Source: Borreliella chilensis (GTDB lineage: Bacteria; Spirochaetota; Spirochaetia; Borreliales; Borreliaceae). Taken from it: a DNA stretch of 64,000 nt. Both the position numbers and the translations under genes were made by a program. Under the pieces are notes generated by a model that saw only the letters and a list, made by a program, of their open reading frames with translations, had not been told where the DNA came from and searched no databases. The stretch's first letter is position 1, and each line of letters opens with the position of its first letter. Positions 31,337 through 40,612 of this stretch are shown here, piece after piece. Where the stretch lies: NCBI GenBank assembly GCA_000808095.1, contig CP009910.1:620001-684000 (forward strand). The letters are read 5' to 3'.

Positions 31337-32299
31337 ATGAAAATTAGAAAATTGCTTTTTTGTGTCTTTTTTGCAAATATTTCTTTTGTTTTGTTTGCGG
31401 GAGATTATAAGGGTCTTGATTTTAAAATTAAATTTTTCAATCAGTCTATTTATCGTGTTAATAGTAATATTTTTATTGAAGTTTCTCTTAGTAATGCATC
31501 TGATAGTGTTTTAACTTTAGAAATAGGTGATATTAATTCTTTTGGGTTTGATTTTGATGTAACTGACACCACCAATATTAAGGTTAAAAGACCTATTGAA
31601 TATGTTAAAGAGAGATCTAAAAATGTTGCTGTTCCTGTTAGAAATATGAGCTTGAGACCTAATGAAAAATTTTCTGTAGTTATTAGCTTAAATCAATTTG
31701 TTAAGTTTAGTAAAGATGGAGTTTATTTTGTTAAGGGTATTTTCTTTCCAGACATTTCAGATCCATCTAAGAAAAAAGAATCCAATATTATTACACTTTT
31801 TTTAAATAATGGTTTTGATGAAAATCCGGGTAGTATAGATCTTGTTAATTTGTCTGACAATAAAGATATTCAAGATATTTTGAGAAGGAAAAAACTATCT
31901 CCTGATGAGATTGTTAAATATTTACTCAAGGCATTGCAACTTGGAGAAAAAGAAAAATTCTTTTTGTATCTTGATCTTGAAGGCTTGTTATTAAATGACA
32001 AGAGCAAAGCATACCTTTATAAACAGAATTTATCACCTTCTACTAATAAAAACGTAGTTGAAGAGTATAAAGAATATTTGTGGAATTCTAATAGTTCAGA
32101 TATTTCAAAAGCACCAAATAAATTTTCTATTATTGAGACAACCTATTCTGATACTGCAGGTAAGGTGATTGCTGATTTATATTTTGACGATGGGCATTTT
32201 TATATTTCCAAAAGATATACTTTTTTCTTCAAGAAATATGATTATTATTGGATAATTTATGACTACATTGTTCAAAATACTGGCATTAAGGAAAAGTAA
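31337..32299 (+). CDS. Exported protein of unknown function (B31 BB0624 type)
   Basis: 320 residues with a cleavable signal peptide (about 21, ending LFA-GDY). The first half (22-150) is beta-rich, with alternating hydrophobic strands and a likely Ig-like fold resembling bacterial proteinase-inhibitor-like domains; the second half is mixed alpha/beta and ends with a NTF2-like pattern. No enzyme motif found. AGGGGGG lies just before the ATG. It overlaps the amidase gene by 41 bases, so a joint role in the periplasm or cell wall is a fair inference. Confidence 0.8.
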   Translation: MKIRKLLFCVFFANISFVLFAGDYKGLDFKIKFFNQSIYRVNSNIFIEVSLSNASDSVLTLEIGDINSFGFDFDVTDTTNIKVKRPIEYVKERSKNVAVPVRNMSLRPNEKFSVVISLNQFVKFSKDGVYFVKGIFFPDISDPSKKKESNIITLFLNNGFDENPGSIDLVNLSDNKDIQDILRRKKLSPDEIVKYLLKALQLGEKEKFFLYLDLEGLLLNDKSKAYLYKQNLSPSTNKNVVEEYKEYLWNSNSSDISKAPNKFSIIETTYSDTAGKVIADLYFDDGHFYISKRYTFFFKKYDYYWIIYDYIVQNTGIKEK

Positions 32300-34352
32300 A
32301 GCTTTTTGTGTTTTGCAAATCATAGAACTTATCATTTTATTATATTTCATAATAATAAGTCCTATGAATCTTAATGCTGATTTTGAATATAAGGTTGTAA
32401 AAGGAGATACTCTTTTTTCAATTGCGATTAAGCATAAAGTTAAAGTAAGCGATCTTAAAAGAATCAATAAACTTAATTCTGACAATATTAGGGCAGATCA
32501 AATATTAATTATTCCAAGCAATTCTAATTTAAATCAAAATATTACCCATAAAGTTAATCGTTCTCTTGATTTGGTAGAATCTGTTAATAAAAGTGTGGTT
32601 TTTTATACTATAAAAGAGGGTGACACTATTGAGAGTGTTTCAAAACTTGTTGGGCTAAGCCAAGAAGAGATAATAGCTTGGAACAATTTGGGATCTAAAG
32701 ATCTTAAAGTTGGAATGAAGCTTATATTAACCGAGCCTGATTTTTTAAAGCCTTATGTAGTTAAAAAAGGAGATTCGCTGTCACAACTTTCTCAAGATTT
32801 TAATATTAGCTCTAAAGATATTTTAAAATTTAATTTTCTTAATGATAATAAGTTAAAAATTGGCCAACAGCTTTTTTTAAAGAAAGCTGCTAAGAATGTT
32901 AATTTTCATTATGTTAAAAGAGGAGAAACTCTTGGCAGAATAGCTTATATTTATGGCATTACTGCTAAAGATCTTGTAACCCTTAATGGTAATCGAGCTG
33001 TTAATCTTAAAGCAGGTTCATTGCTAAATGTTTTAAAGGTTGTAAATAGTGATTTAGAAAAGCCTGTTGAGAGAGATTTGAAAATTGAGAAAAAAACAGA
33101 TAATCAATTTATCTATCATTCAGTTGCTGTAGGTGAGACTTTGTATAGCATTGCCAGACATTATGGTGTTTTGATTGAAGATCTTAAAAATTGGAATAAT
33201 TTAAGTAGCAATAATATTATGCACGATCAAAAATTGAAAATTTTTGATAAAAAACTTTTATCTGGGTCTTTGGCAATTGAGTCTAAGAATGATTTGTATC
33301 TTAAAAACAAGGTTGATTCTATTACTAATTCTTCTGATAAAGTTCAAACAATAGTTAATCTTCCTTCAAGTAAAAACAAAAAGCTGAATTTGAATACTTT
33401 TGGTACTACCAATCAAGGCTTTTTTGATATTAGCTCTTTGGTTATTTTGGACTCTAAAATACCAATATTTGAGGTTGTTGGCGATTTCTATTATTGGTAT
33501 AGACCCAGAAAGGTAAGTCAGCCAAGTGAATTTTATTCAGAAGATTGGCATTCTCCTTTAAATTCTTATAAAAAAGCAACTCAACTTTTTAAAAGTTTTG
33601 AGAAGTTGGTAAATTCTAGATTTAATAAAAGATCAAAACTTAAAGATAAGTTAATAATTCTTGACCCTGGGCATGGGGGTCTTGATCCTGGAGCTATTGT
33701 TAAGTCTAGAGATGGGCTTGGAAACGAAGTTTTTGTTGTTGAGGATGAATATGTTTATGATATTGCCTTAAGGCTTTACGTATATCTTAAAGAAGAGGGG
33801 GCCAATGTTGAACTTACTATTTTAGCTCCTGATCATTTGATTAGAAATAGTGTTTCTGCTAACAATACTTTTGTTAATGTGAAAAATGAAGTTTACAATG
33901 ATTATGATTTAAATAAAAACGATACCGTTGATTCTTGGATCAGTGGTACTCCATCAGGACTTAAAAAAAGACTAGTAGTTGTTAAAAACATTGTTAGTAA
34001 ATATAAACATATTAAAGATAAGGATATAGTTTTTTTTAGTTTGCATGCGGATAATAGCATTGGAGCGCCTAAGAGTATGGGGTTTTATTATCAAAAAGAT
34101 GACGAGAAAAAATATGATATTCATTCAAAGTCTATAGCAGAAAAAATTACAGAAGGAATGAAACGAAGTTTTTATATTAAGGGCCAAAATCTTCATGTTT
34201 TGAGAAACAATATAGTAATGACTAAGCTTTTAATAGAAGTTAGAAATTTAGCATTTCCAGAGGAAGCTTGGTCTATTAGATCTTCTAAACTTAGAGATCA
34301 AGATTCCAAAATTCTTGCTAATGGGATTTTAAAAATATTTGAAAGTAATTGA
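32259..34352 (+). CDS. N-acetylmuramoyl-L-alanine amidase with five LysM repeats
   Basis: Cuts the bond between MurNAc and L-Ala in peptidoglycan, probably for cell separation or flagellar passage. 697 residues: N-terminal hydrophobic segment (19-35) as signal; LysM units at about 42-87, 111-157, 160-206, 211-256 and 278-326 (each with GDT/GDS/GET); linker; then an Amidase_3 zinc domain from about 462 with DPGHGGLDPG, E in VVEDEYVYD, SLHADNS and LLIEVRN. The start is uncertain, because ATG 32259 lies deep in the preceding gene and ATG 32364 would lose the signal. Confidence 0.92.
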   Translation: MTTLFKILALRKSKAFCVLQIIELIILLYFIIISPMNLNADFEYKVVKGDTLFSIAIKHKVKVSDLKRINKLNSDNIRADQILIIPSNSNLNQNITHKVNRSLDLVESVNKSVVFYTIKEGDTIESVSKLVGLSQEEIIAWNNLGSKDLKVGMKLILTEPDFLKPYVVKKGDSLSQLSQDFNISSKDILKFNFLNDNKLKIGQQLFLKKAAKNVNFHYVKRGETLGRIAYIYGITAKDLVTLNGNRAVNLKAGSLLNVLKVVNSDLEKPVERDLKIEKKTDNQFIYHSVAVGETLYSIARHYGVLIEDLKNWNNLSSNNIMHDQKLKIFDKKLLSGSLAIESKNDLYLKNKVDSITNSSDKVQTIVNLPSSKNKKLNLNTFGTTNQGFFDISSLVILDSKIPIFEVVGDFYYWYRPRKVSQPSEFYSEDWHSPLNSYKKATQLFKSFEKLVNSRFNKRSKLKDKLIILDPGHGGLDPGAIVKSRDGLGNEVFVVEDEYVYDIALRLYVYLKEEGANVELTILAPDHLIRNSVSANNTFVNVKNEVYNDYDLNKNDTVDSWISGTPSGLKKRLVVVKNIVSKYKHIKDKDIVFFSLHADNSIGAPKSMGFYYQKDDEKKYDIHSKSIAEKITEGMKRSFYIKGQNLHVLRNNIVMTKLLIEVRNLAFPEEAWSIRSSKLRDQDSKILANGILKIFESN

Positions 34353-34377
34353 CAAAAATTTTTAAATTTAAGATAAT
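34349..34377 (+). promoter_or_regulatory. Promoter of tRNA-Asn
   Basis: TTGACA (34349-34354), a 17-base spacer and GATAAT (34372-34377). The -35 overlaps the amidase TGA stop codon. Confidence 0.7.
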
Positions 34378-34394
34378 ATTTTTAGTGTTCAATT

Positions 34395-34466
34395 TCCCCT
34401 ATAGCTCAGTGGTAGAGCGGGTGGCTGTTAACCACTAGGTCGGAGGTTCAAGTCCTTCTGGGGGAG
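34395..34466 (+). tRNA. tRNA-Asn (GTT)
   Basis: Acceptor TCCCCTA/TGGGGGA, anticodon stem-loop GTGG-CTGTTAA-CCAC giving GTT, and the G73 discriminator typical for Asn. Its 3' end overlaps the end of the convergent rnmV gene (34448 onward). Confidence 0.95.
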
Positions 34467-34993
34467 TTAATTAAAGCCAATTGCTTTTTTAGGTCTATTT
34501 TTGTTATTTTAAAGTAATTAAGTCTTTCTAAAAACTTCTTATTATTTCCATCTCCCAAGCAAAGGTGCTTTTGTATTTTCAGTCTTTTTTCTTTTGAGTT
34601 TTCTCCTATTATTCCGAGTTCTAACAAATCGCTTAGTGTTAATAAATTTTTTTGATTGCCTTTAGAGAAAGTCCCAACTTTTTTAAGTATTTTTTTTATT
34701 TCTTTTTTATTCACCGATTCAACTTCGGTATCTTTTGTATTAAGATATGCATGTTTAATTTTATTATTTTTTCCTATATGTTTGACTATTTTTTGTCTAA
34801 TAATATTTCCGGATTTATCGCTGTCTGTTAAGATTATTATTCCTTTATATTTTAATGCTTTTTTTAGTAATTCAATAGTTTCGATTTTTAAAGCAAATCC
34901 TTTTGTTTCTATTACTGTGCAGTCAAAAGATTCTTTTAATCTTTTAAGATCATCTTTACCCTCAACTACAATCATTTCTTTAATTTTTTCCAA
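34448..34993 (-). CDS. rnmV: Ribonuclease M5 (TOPRIM)
   Basis: Matures 5S rRNA by double cleavage of its precursor. 181 residues, with the TOPRIM domain in front: VVEGKDDLKRL (catalytic Glu) and ILTDSDKSGNIIR (DxD). The basic C-terminal part binds RNA-protein substrate. It follows apeB by 2 bases on the minus strand. The last 19 bases overlap tRNA-Asn on the opposite strand, so antisense interference is possible. Confidence 0.88.
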   Translation of the reverse strand: MEKIKEMIVVEGKDDLKRLKESFDCTVIETKGFALKIETIELLKKALKYKGIIILTDSDKSGNIIRQKIVKHIGKNNKIKHAYLNTKDTEVESVNKKEIKKILKKVGTFSKGNQKNLLTLSDLLELGIIGENSKEKRLKIQKHLCLGDGNNKKFLERLNYFKITKIDLKKQLALINSPRRT

Positions 34994-34995
34994 TT

Positions 34996-36267
34996 TTAAA
35001 TTCCATTTTCAAAGAAAGCTCTTAGCAATTTAATTGCTTCTATATGGTCAACTATTGATACTGTTTCTCGTATGGAGTGCATTGCCCACATTGGTGTTCC
35101 AATATCAATAGTTTCTATTCCAGTTCTTGCATTTGAGATTGGGCCAATTGTTGTCCCTGAAGGAACATTTGCTTTCATTATTATTTCTTGAATTTTAACA
35201 TTATTTTTAATAGCCAAATTTTTCAATTTTGCAAATCCTGTTGAAGTTGTTGCGTATCGAAAATTGGCGCTATTTTTTACAACTACGCCTTTACTTAGAG
35301 TTGCTTGATAGTTTGGATCATGTTTTAATGTATATCCTGGATGAACACCATGGACACTGTCAATTGATATATTAAATGATTTGTTTGTTTTTATTAGATG
35401 TTCTTCTCTTGTTAAGTTAAGAGCAAGGTCAATTCTTTCTAGAACTTCTGATAAAAAATTGGAATCAGCTCCTCTTGAGGTTAAAGATCCTATTTCTTCG
35501 TTATCAAAAAATACAGCTATTTTATTTTTATTATTATTTGTATGAACATAAGAATTCATAATTGCATGGCATCCCGATTTGTTATCAAGATTTTTTGAAG
35601 CTAAAAATTCTCCTTCAGTTCCTATTATTTGGGAGGGCTGTGATTCTGTGAATATTAGATCACAAGATAGAAAACTTTCATTTTTTATTTCAAGTTGTTC
35701 TAATATTTTGTCTTTTATTGTTTTTTTCGTGCTGTTAATTACTGTTAAATTGTCATGAGTATTATATCTAAATCCTTCGTTAATTTGTCGGTTTAAATGG
35801 ATTGCAAGGTTTGGAATAATTCCTATGTTTTCAATATTGATTAATTTTGAATCAATCAACTCATTTTTTTTAAAATATACAATTCCTGCCAAGCTTAAGT
35901 TTCTGTCAATCCAAGTAGAAATTATTGGGCTACCATAAACTTCAATATGACTGTAAAATACACCACTTGTTTTTTCTATTGCATCTATTTTTAATTTCAA
36001 TCCCGGACTGTCTGTATGTGCTGTTGCTATTACAAACGGTTCATATTTTTTTTCGACATCAATATTGAAGGCAATAAGACTAGTTCCTTCTTTTTTTATG
36101 TAATACGATCCTGTTTCGAGTTTCCATTTTTCATCAAGTTTTAATTGTTGCGCATTAAAATAATTTATTAATTTATTTTCAATATAGTTTACTAAGTGAT
36201 AAGGGGTAGGACTATTGTCTAGTAAACTTTGAAAAAATTTTGGCTCTAGTGTTTTATCGTGCACCAT
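34996..36267 (-). CDS. apeB: M18 aspartyl aminopeptidase
   Basis: Zinc aminopeptidase, cytosolic, cleaving N-terminal acidic residues. 423 residues with metal-binding motifs TAHTDSPGL, DNKSGCHAI and FFDNEEIGS, and a terminal MHSIRETV. AAGGAG precedes the ATG. With PepD and other peptidases it would feed amino-acid needs from imported peptides. Operon with rnmV; divergent from a lipoprotein gene across 83 bases. Confidence 0.93.
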   Translation of the reverse strand: MVHDKTLEPKFFQSLLDNSPTPYHLVNYIENKLINYFNAQQLKLDEKWKLETGSYYIKKEGTSLIAFNIDVEKKYEPFVIATAHTDSPGLKLKIDAIEKTSGVFYSHIEVYGSPIISTWIDRNLSLAGIVYFKKNELIDSKLINIENIGIIPNLAIHLNRQINEGFRYNTHDNLTVINSTKKTIKDKILEQLEIKNESFLSCDLIFTESQPSQIIGTEGEFLASKNLDNKSGCHAIMNSYVHTNNNKNKIAVFFDNEEIGSLTSRGADSNFLSEVLERIDLALNLTREEHLIKTNKSFNISIDSVHGVHPGYTLKHDPNYQATLSKGVVVKNSANFRYATTSTGFAKLKNLAIKNNVKIQEIIMKANVPSGTTIGPISNARTGIETIDIGTPMWAMHSIRETVSIVDHIEAIKLLRAFFENGI

Positions 36268-36350
36268 AGGTGTTCTCCTTTATTTTATTGCTTTATAGTT
36301 ATATATTCTATTATAATAGTTTTTAGCTGTATATTGGTTAGGAGTTTATT

Positions 36351-37076
36351 ATGAGAAAATGGCTTTTCAGCTTAGGGTTTTTGTTTATTTTTTTTGCTTG
36401 TAGTTCTAATGTTGAAATCGAGTTAAGAGATGATTTTAGTGGTATTATTTCAATGGTTGTCAATGTTAATGGAGAATTTGAAAAAATTAGAAAAGAACTC
36501 TTAACAACTTTGGTGGGGGGAGAAGTTGCAAATATGTCTCTTTTTCCTGTAGAAGAAATAAAAAAGTATTTTAGAAATGAGGGGGAGAAGTCTGGACTTA
36601 AGCTTTTAAGTATTAAAACTCAAGGGGATTCTATTAATTTAGTTGTTAAGTTTGATAATTTAATTAAAACTTTAAGTGGTTATATGGAAAAATCCAATAT
36701 GCCTGTGTTTAGGATAGAAAAAAGAGGTGGTAAGAATATTATTGATCTTGACATTAATTTGGAAAATGCTACTAAGAATATTAATGAAAATAAAGAGTAT
36801 ATTAGTGATGCGCTTGCAGCTCTTTTACCATCGGATGAGATTCCAATGTCTTCAAAAGAATATAAAGATGTTTTGGTGTATTTTTTATCTGATTTTACTT
36901 CCAAAGCAAGTGAGCTTATTGACAATTCAAAACTTAATCTTACAGTTAAGACTTCTAGGAATATTCAAGAACAATTTGGATTCAAGCAGATTGATTCAAA
37001 CACACTGAAGTTTGAAATAGACATGGTTAAAGGATTAAGTCTTGAAACACCAATAAAACTTAGATTAGTTTATTGA
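36351..37076 (+). CDS. Lipoprotein of unknown function (B31 BB0628 type)
   Basis: 241 residues. The N-terminus (basic, hydrophobic, FFAC-SSN) is a spirochaetal lipobox with Cys17, followed by Ser, which allows surface or periplasmic location. The rest is charged alpha/beta without a motif I recognise. TTAGGAG precedes the ATG. Monocistronic, between a divergent aminopeptidase gene and a strong convergent terminator. The function is unknown. Confidence 0.82.
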   Translation: MRKWLFSLGFLFIFFACSSNVEIELRDDFSGIISMVVNVNGEFEKIRKELLTTLVGGEVANMSLFPVEEIKKYFRNEGEKSGLKLLSIKTQGDSINLVVKFDNLIKTLSGYMEKSNMPVFRIEKRGGKNIIDLDINLENATKNINENKEYISDALAALLPSDEIPMSSKEYKDVLVYFLSDFTSKASELIDNSKLNLTVKTSRNIQEQFGFKQIDSNTLKFEIDMVKGLSLETPIKLRLVY

Positions 37077-37081
37077 TTAGA

Positions 37082-37121
37082 AATTCAAGAATATAAACGT
37101 ATAAGTTTATATTCTTGAATT
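37082..37121. terminator. Convergent terminator overlapping the end of the fructose PTS gene
   Basis: A perfect 17-bp stem (37082-37098 with 37105-37121) and a 6-base loop. The right arm covers the stop and last codons of the PTS gene (stop at 37107-37109). It can serve both convergent genes. Confidence 0.85.
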
Positions 37122-38969
37122 ATATTCTTTTTTAAAGATTCCTATTAAAACAGCTGTTATTATTGATCCTAATAAGATGGATATTATCCACATTAATGGG
37201 TTTGCTACTATTGGTAGAATGAATATCCCACCATGTGGTGCTATAATTTCTACCTTGAAAAGTGCAGAGATAAATCCCCCTACAGATGAACCTAGTATGC
37301 ATGCAGGTATTACTCTTAAAGGGTCTGATGCTGCGAATGGAATTACTCCTTCTGTAATAAAACATGCTCCTAGAAAATAGCAAACTTTTCCAGATTCTCT
37401 TTCTTCTTTTGAGAATCTGTTTTTAAACAAACTTGTAGCAAGAGCAATTCCTATGGGAGGCACCATTCCTCCTGCCATTATGCTTGCATGGGGAGTATAA
37501 TTTTTTGCAGTTATCATTGCAATTCCAAATGCGTATGCAGCTTTATTTACGGGCCCTCCCATATCTATTGCCATCATTCCTCCAAGCAAAGCGCCAAGTA
37601 TTGCCATATTAGTTCCGCTGAGTTGATTTAGTATGTCTGTTATTGATTTATTAATAAATGATATTGGACTGAGTATTGTATATATTAAAATTCCTGAAAT
37701 TAGAACTGAGAAAAAAGGGTAAGCTAGTACTGGATTTATACCCTTTAAGTTGCCAGGGACTATTTTGTCAGATATTTTTTTTACAATCAGTGTAACATAT
37801 CCTGAAATAAATCCTGCTAAGATACCTCCTAAAAATCCCGCATTTCCATTGCTCACCATGAATCCAGTAATCATTCCAGGTGCAAGTCCTGGTCTTTCTG
37901 CTATGCTAAATGAAATATAGCCAGCAAGTATTGGGATCATTAAAGCAAATGCGCTTCCACCACCTATTTGCATTAAAATATCTGCTATTTTGTTATAGCT
38001 TGGATCGTTTATATCAAATGCTTTGATTCCAAACATAAATGATATTGCTATTATTATTCCCCCTGAGACTACAAATGGAAGCATAAATGACACCCCATTC
38101 ATTAGGTGTTTATAAATTCCTACTCTTTGGTTTTGTTTAAGGTTTCTGTTGGTTGTATTTGTGTTGCTTTTGTAAATTAGTGCTTCGTTTTTAAGAATTA
38201 TTTGAATAAGTTCTTTTGCTTTGTGTATGCCGTCTTTTACTCCTACTTCAATTAAAGGCTTTCCATTAAATCTTTCTTTATCGATAGTCTTACCAGATGC
38301 AATAATGATTCCCTTTGCCTTTTTTATCTCTTCTGTTGTTATTGGGTTTTCAGTTCCACTAGATCCATTTGTTTCTACTTTTATGTTTATGTTTAATTCC
38401 AAAGCTGCTTTTTTCAAGCTTTCTGCTGCCATATAAGTGTGAGCTATTCCCACAGGACATGCTGTTACGGCAAGAATGAAGTCTTTTTTTGTATGTAAAT
38501 TATTAGATTCATTTATATTATTATTGCTTACAATGATTTCTAAGAATTTGTCTTTATTATTTGTGTTCATAAGTTCATGTCTTAATGAATTATTGCTAAA
38601 AGTATTACTTAGATAAGATATTGCTTTTATGTGAGCGTTGCTGGGAGTTTCTTCTGGAAGAGCCATCATAAAAAACAGTTTTGAAAGTTTTTGATCAGAA
38701 GAGTTGAAATCAAATCCATTACCCTCGACTCTTAAAATAGCAATTCCATGTTTTTTAATGAAATTGCCTTTTGCATGGGGCATTGCTATATGCTCTTCAA
38801 TGCCTGTTCCGTTAATTTCTTCTCTTTTTTTAATTTCTTTTATGAATTCTTCCATGTCATTTAAGTATCCATTTTCATTGAGCATATTAGCCATTTTTCT
38901 AATTACATCTTCTTTGCTAGTTGCATTATAATTTAAAACAATCAAGTTTTTTGAAAATAAATTTTGCAT
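37107..38969 (-). CDS. fruA: PTS fructose-type permease, EIIABC
   Basis: Imports and phosphorylates a fructose- or mannitol-like sugar. From ATG 38969 (620 residues; AAAGGTGAT sits right before it, better than the GTG 9 bases earlier). Domains: EIIA about 1-150 with phospho-His H65 (AMPHAKG), EIIB about 160-260 with C171 (ACPVGIAHTYMAAE), EIIC about 280-615 with many spans. It is divergent from fruK, which would phosphorylate fructose-1-P. Known as FruA2 (BB0629) in B31, from memory. Confidence 0.94.
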   Translation of the reverse strand: MQNLFSKNLIVLNYNATSKEDVIRKMANMLNENGYLNDMEEFIKEIKKREEINGTGIEEHIAMPHAKGNFIKKHGIAILRVEGNGFDFNSSDQKLSKLFFMMALPEETPSNAHIKAISYLSNTFSNNSLRHELMNTNNKDKFLEIIVSNNNINESNNLHTKKDFILAVTACPVGIAHTYMAAESLKKAALELNINIKVETNGSSGTENPITTEEIKKAKGIIIASGKTIDKERFNGKPLIEVGVKDGIHKAKELIQIILKNEALIYKSNTNTTNRNLKQNQRVGIYKHLMNGVSFMLPFVVSGGIIIAISFMFGIKAFDINDPSYNKIADILMQIGGGSAFALMIPILAGYISFSIAERPGLAPGMITGFMVSNGNAGFLGGILAGFISGYVTLIVKKISDKIVPGNLKGINPVLAYPFFSVLISGILIYTILSPISFINKSITDILNQLSGTNMAILGALLGGMMAIDMGGPVNKAAYAFGIAMITAKNYTPHASIMAGGMVPPIGIALATSLFKNRFSKEERESGKVCYFLGACFITEGVIPFAASDPLRVIPACILGSSVGGFISALFKVEIIAPHGGIFILPIVANPLMWIISILLGSIITAVLIGIFKKEYNSRI

Positions 38970-39029
38970 AATAATCACCTTTATATATTATATAGTGTAT
39001 ATATATTTGTTAAATTTTACATTTATTTA

Positions 39030-39044
39030 ATTGATTTTATCAAT
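39030..39044 (+). promoter_or_regulatory. Small dyad before fruK
   Basis: ATTGATTTTATCAAT is a perfect 6-bp dyad with a 3-base centre, directly ahead of the fruK Shine-Dalgarno (AAAGGAG, 39046-39052). It may be an operator or an RNA hairpin; its role is a guess. Confidence 0.35.
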
Positions 39045-39059
39045 CAAAGGAGATTAAAC

Positions 39060-39983
39060 TTGATATATACTCTAACACTTAACCCTTCTGTGGATTATAA
39101 AATAGTTTTAAAAGAATTTCAGGAAGAAAGCCTTAATTATACTTTAAATAACAATTTTTTTGCTGGTGGCAAGGGAATAAATGTAAGCACTGTTCTTAAA
39201 AATTTGGGAAAGTCTAGCACAGCGCTTGGATTTTTGGGAGGCTTTACAGGCGATTATATAAGACTTTCTCTTGATTTTAAGGGTATCAAAAGCGATTTTA
39301 TTAAAATAAAATATGACACAAGATTGAATATTAAAATGATAGCGAATGGTAAAGAGACAGAAATTAATGCAAATTCTCCAGATATTTCCGATGATGAATT
39401 TAAAGTTTTGAAAGATAGGCTTAAAAGTTTAAAAAATGATAGCATATTGGTAATGTCTGGAAGCATTCCTGCATCTTTGGGTGCAAACGCATACAATCAG
39501 ATAGCTGATAACATTTCTAGTGATGTTAGGCTTATTATTGATACTAGTGGAAAACCTTTGAAAGAAGTTCTTAGATTAAATCCCTTTTTAATAAAACCTA
39601 ATATTTATGAACTTGAAGGTCTTTTTAATACTAAATTTAATTCTACAAAAGAATTGATTAAAATTGGGAGAAATCTTGTAGAAAGTGGGGTTCAAAATAT
39701 TATAATTTCCATGGGAAGTGATGGAGCTATTTTTATTAGCAATAAAAATGTTGCTTTTAGGGCCTTTGTTCCAAAGATTACTTCTGTTAGCACTATTGGG
39801 GCAGGAGATTCTGTAGTTGCGGGATTTGTATATGCTTTTGATAATAGAAATACTTTGGAAGATTCGTTTAAATTTGGTATTGCAGCCGGTACGGCTACTG
39901 CATTAAAAGGTAATCTTTGTGAATTTCAAGATGTTAAAAAGATGCTTTGTGAGATTAGGGTTGAAAATATTTGTACTTTTTAA
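39060..39983 (+). CDS. fruK: 1-phosphofructokinase
   Basis: Makes fructose-1,6-bisphosphate from fructose-1-phosphate (PfkB family). TTG 39060 is the start because AAAGGAG is 7 bases upstream and the conserved IYTLTLNPSVDY begins there (307 residues); the frame upstream to 38964 looks non-coding. FFAGGKGINVS and the C-terminal IGAGDSVVAGFVY (catalytic Asp) are intact. Divergent partner of the fructose PTS gene. Confidence 0.93.
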   Translation: MIYTLTLNPSVDYKIVLKEFQEESLNYTLNNNFFAGGKGINVSTVLKNLGKSSTALGFLGGFTGDYIRLSLDFKGIKSDFIKIKYDTRLNIKMIANGKETEINANSPDISDDEFKVLKDRLKSLKNDSILVMSGSIPASLGANAYNQIADNISSDVRLIIDTSGKPLKEVLRLNPFLIKPNIYELEGLFNTKFNSTKELIKIGRNLVESGVQNIIISMGSDGAIFISNKNVAFRAFVPKITSVSTIGAGDSVVAGFVYAFDNRNTLEDSFKFGIAAGTATALKGNLCEFQDVKKMLCEIRVENICTF

Positions 39984-40011
39984 TGTTTTAAATAGAGTTG
40001 ATTTGGAATTT

Positions 40012-40038
40012 TACTGTAGCTTTAAAAAAGCTACAGTA
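40012..40038. terminator. Bidirectional terminator after fruK
   Basis: A perfect 12-bp stem TACTGTAGCTTT/AAAGCTACAGTA with a 3-base loop, T-rich on both sides. It lies between convergent fruK and the Cys-rich membrane protein gene. Confidence 0.88.
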
Positions 40039-40048
40039 TTTATTGTTC

Positions 40049-40366
40049 CTAAATTTTTAATTTTAATTTATACAATTTGTTTGTTGCTAAAGCTAATCCT
40101 ACAACTGTCAATAATGTAATTATGGCTGTAATTGCAAGTAGGCCTGTTATTGTACTTGATTGAGTGATTTTTGCAGCGATTTCTGTAGTTTGATCATTGC
40201 AAACACAGTTAGCATATCCACATATTGGACAAATCTCTTCTATTCCAAATTGACTTAAGTTTCCATTTGGAATTATATTTCCTTTTGTTGTAGTGCTAGT
40301 TTGTGCAAAAACAGATGTTGAGATCAATATTAAAGCAGTAAAAAATATGTATTTTTGTAAATTCAT
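40049..40366 (-). CDS. Small exported membrane protein with Cys cluster (B31 BB0631 type)
   Basis: 105 residues. A signal peptide (1-21, VFA-QTS) is followed by a polar segment with four Cys in CPICGYANCVC (C46, C49, C54, C56), then a membrane span (about 74-95) and a short basic tail. The topology puts the Cys cluster outside the cytosol, where it could bind metal or form disulfides. AAGGAG precedes the ATG and a TTGAAT/TATAAT promoter lies upstream. No known family; the function is unknown. Confidence 0.82.
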   Translation of the reverse strand: MNLQKYIFFTALILISTSVFAQTSTTTKGNIIPNGNLSQFGIEEICPICGYANCVCNDQTTEIAAKITQSSTITGLLAITAIITLLTVVGLALATNKLYKLKLKI

Positions 40367-40420
40367 TTTACCTTCTCCTTATAGGTTTTATTTTTTAATT
40401 AGTTAAATTATTGTTTTTAA

Positions 40421-40450
40421 ATTATACATTTGTAACTTTTTATTATTCAA
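40421..40450 (-). promoter_or_regulatory. Promoter of the Cys-cluster protein gene
   Basis: TTGAAT (complement of 40445-40450) and consensus TATAAT (complement of 40421-40426), 18 bases apart, lie about 55 bases before the start codon. Confidence 0.6.
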
Positions 40451-40519
40451 AACCTGTTAATAGCAATAATAGATTTTCTAAGAATAGCTGCTGCCATAAT
40501 AGAGTGTAAAATTTATCAT

Positions 40520-40593
40520 CGGGAGCGACGGGTCTCGAACCCGCGACCTCCTGCGTGACAGGCAGGCGTTCTAACCATCTGAACTACGCCCCC
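40520..40593 (-). tRNA. tRNA-Asp (GTC)
   Basis: Acceptor GGGGGCG/CGCTCCC with one G-T pair, anticodon loop CTGTCAC giving GTC, and G73 discriminator. It lies 37 bases after recD on the same strand. Confidence 0.95.
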
Positions 40594-40612
40594 AAAGGCA
40601 TTCTTTTTAAAG

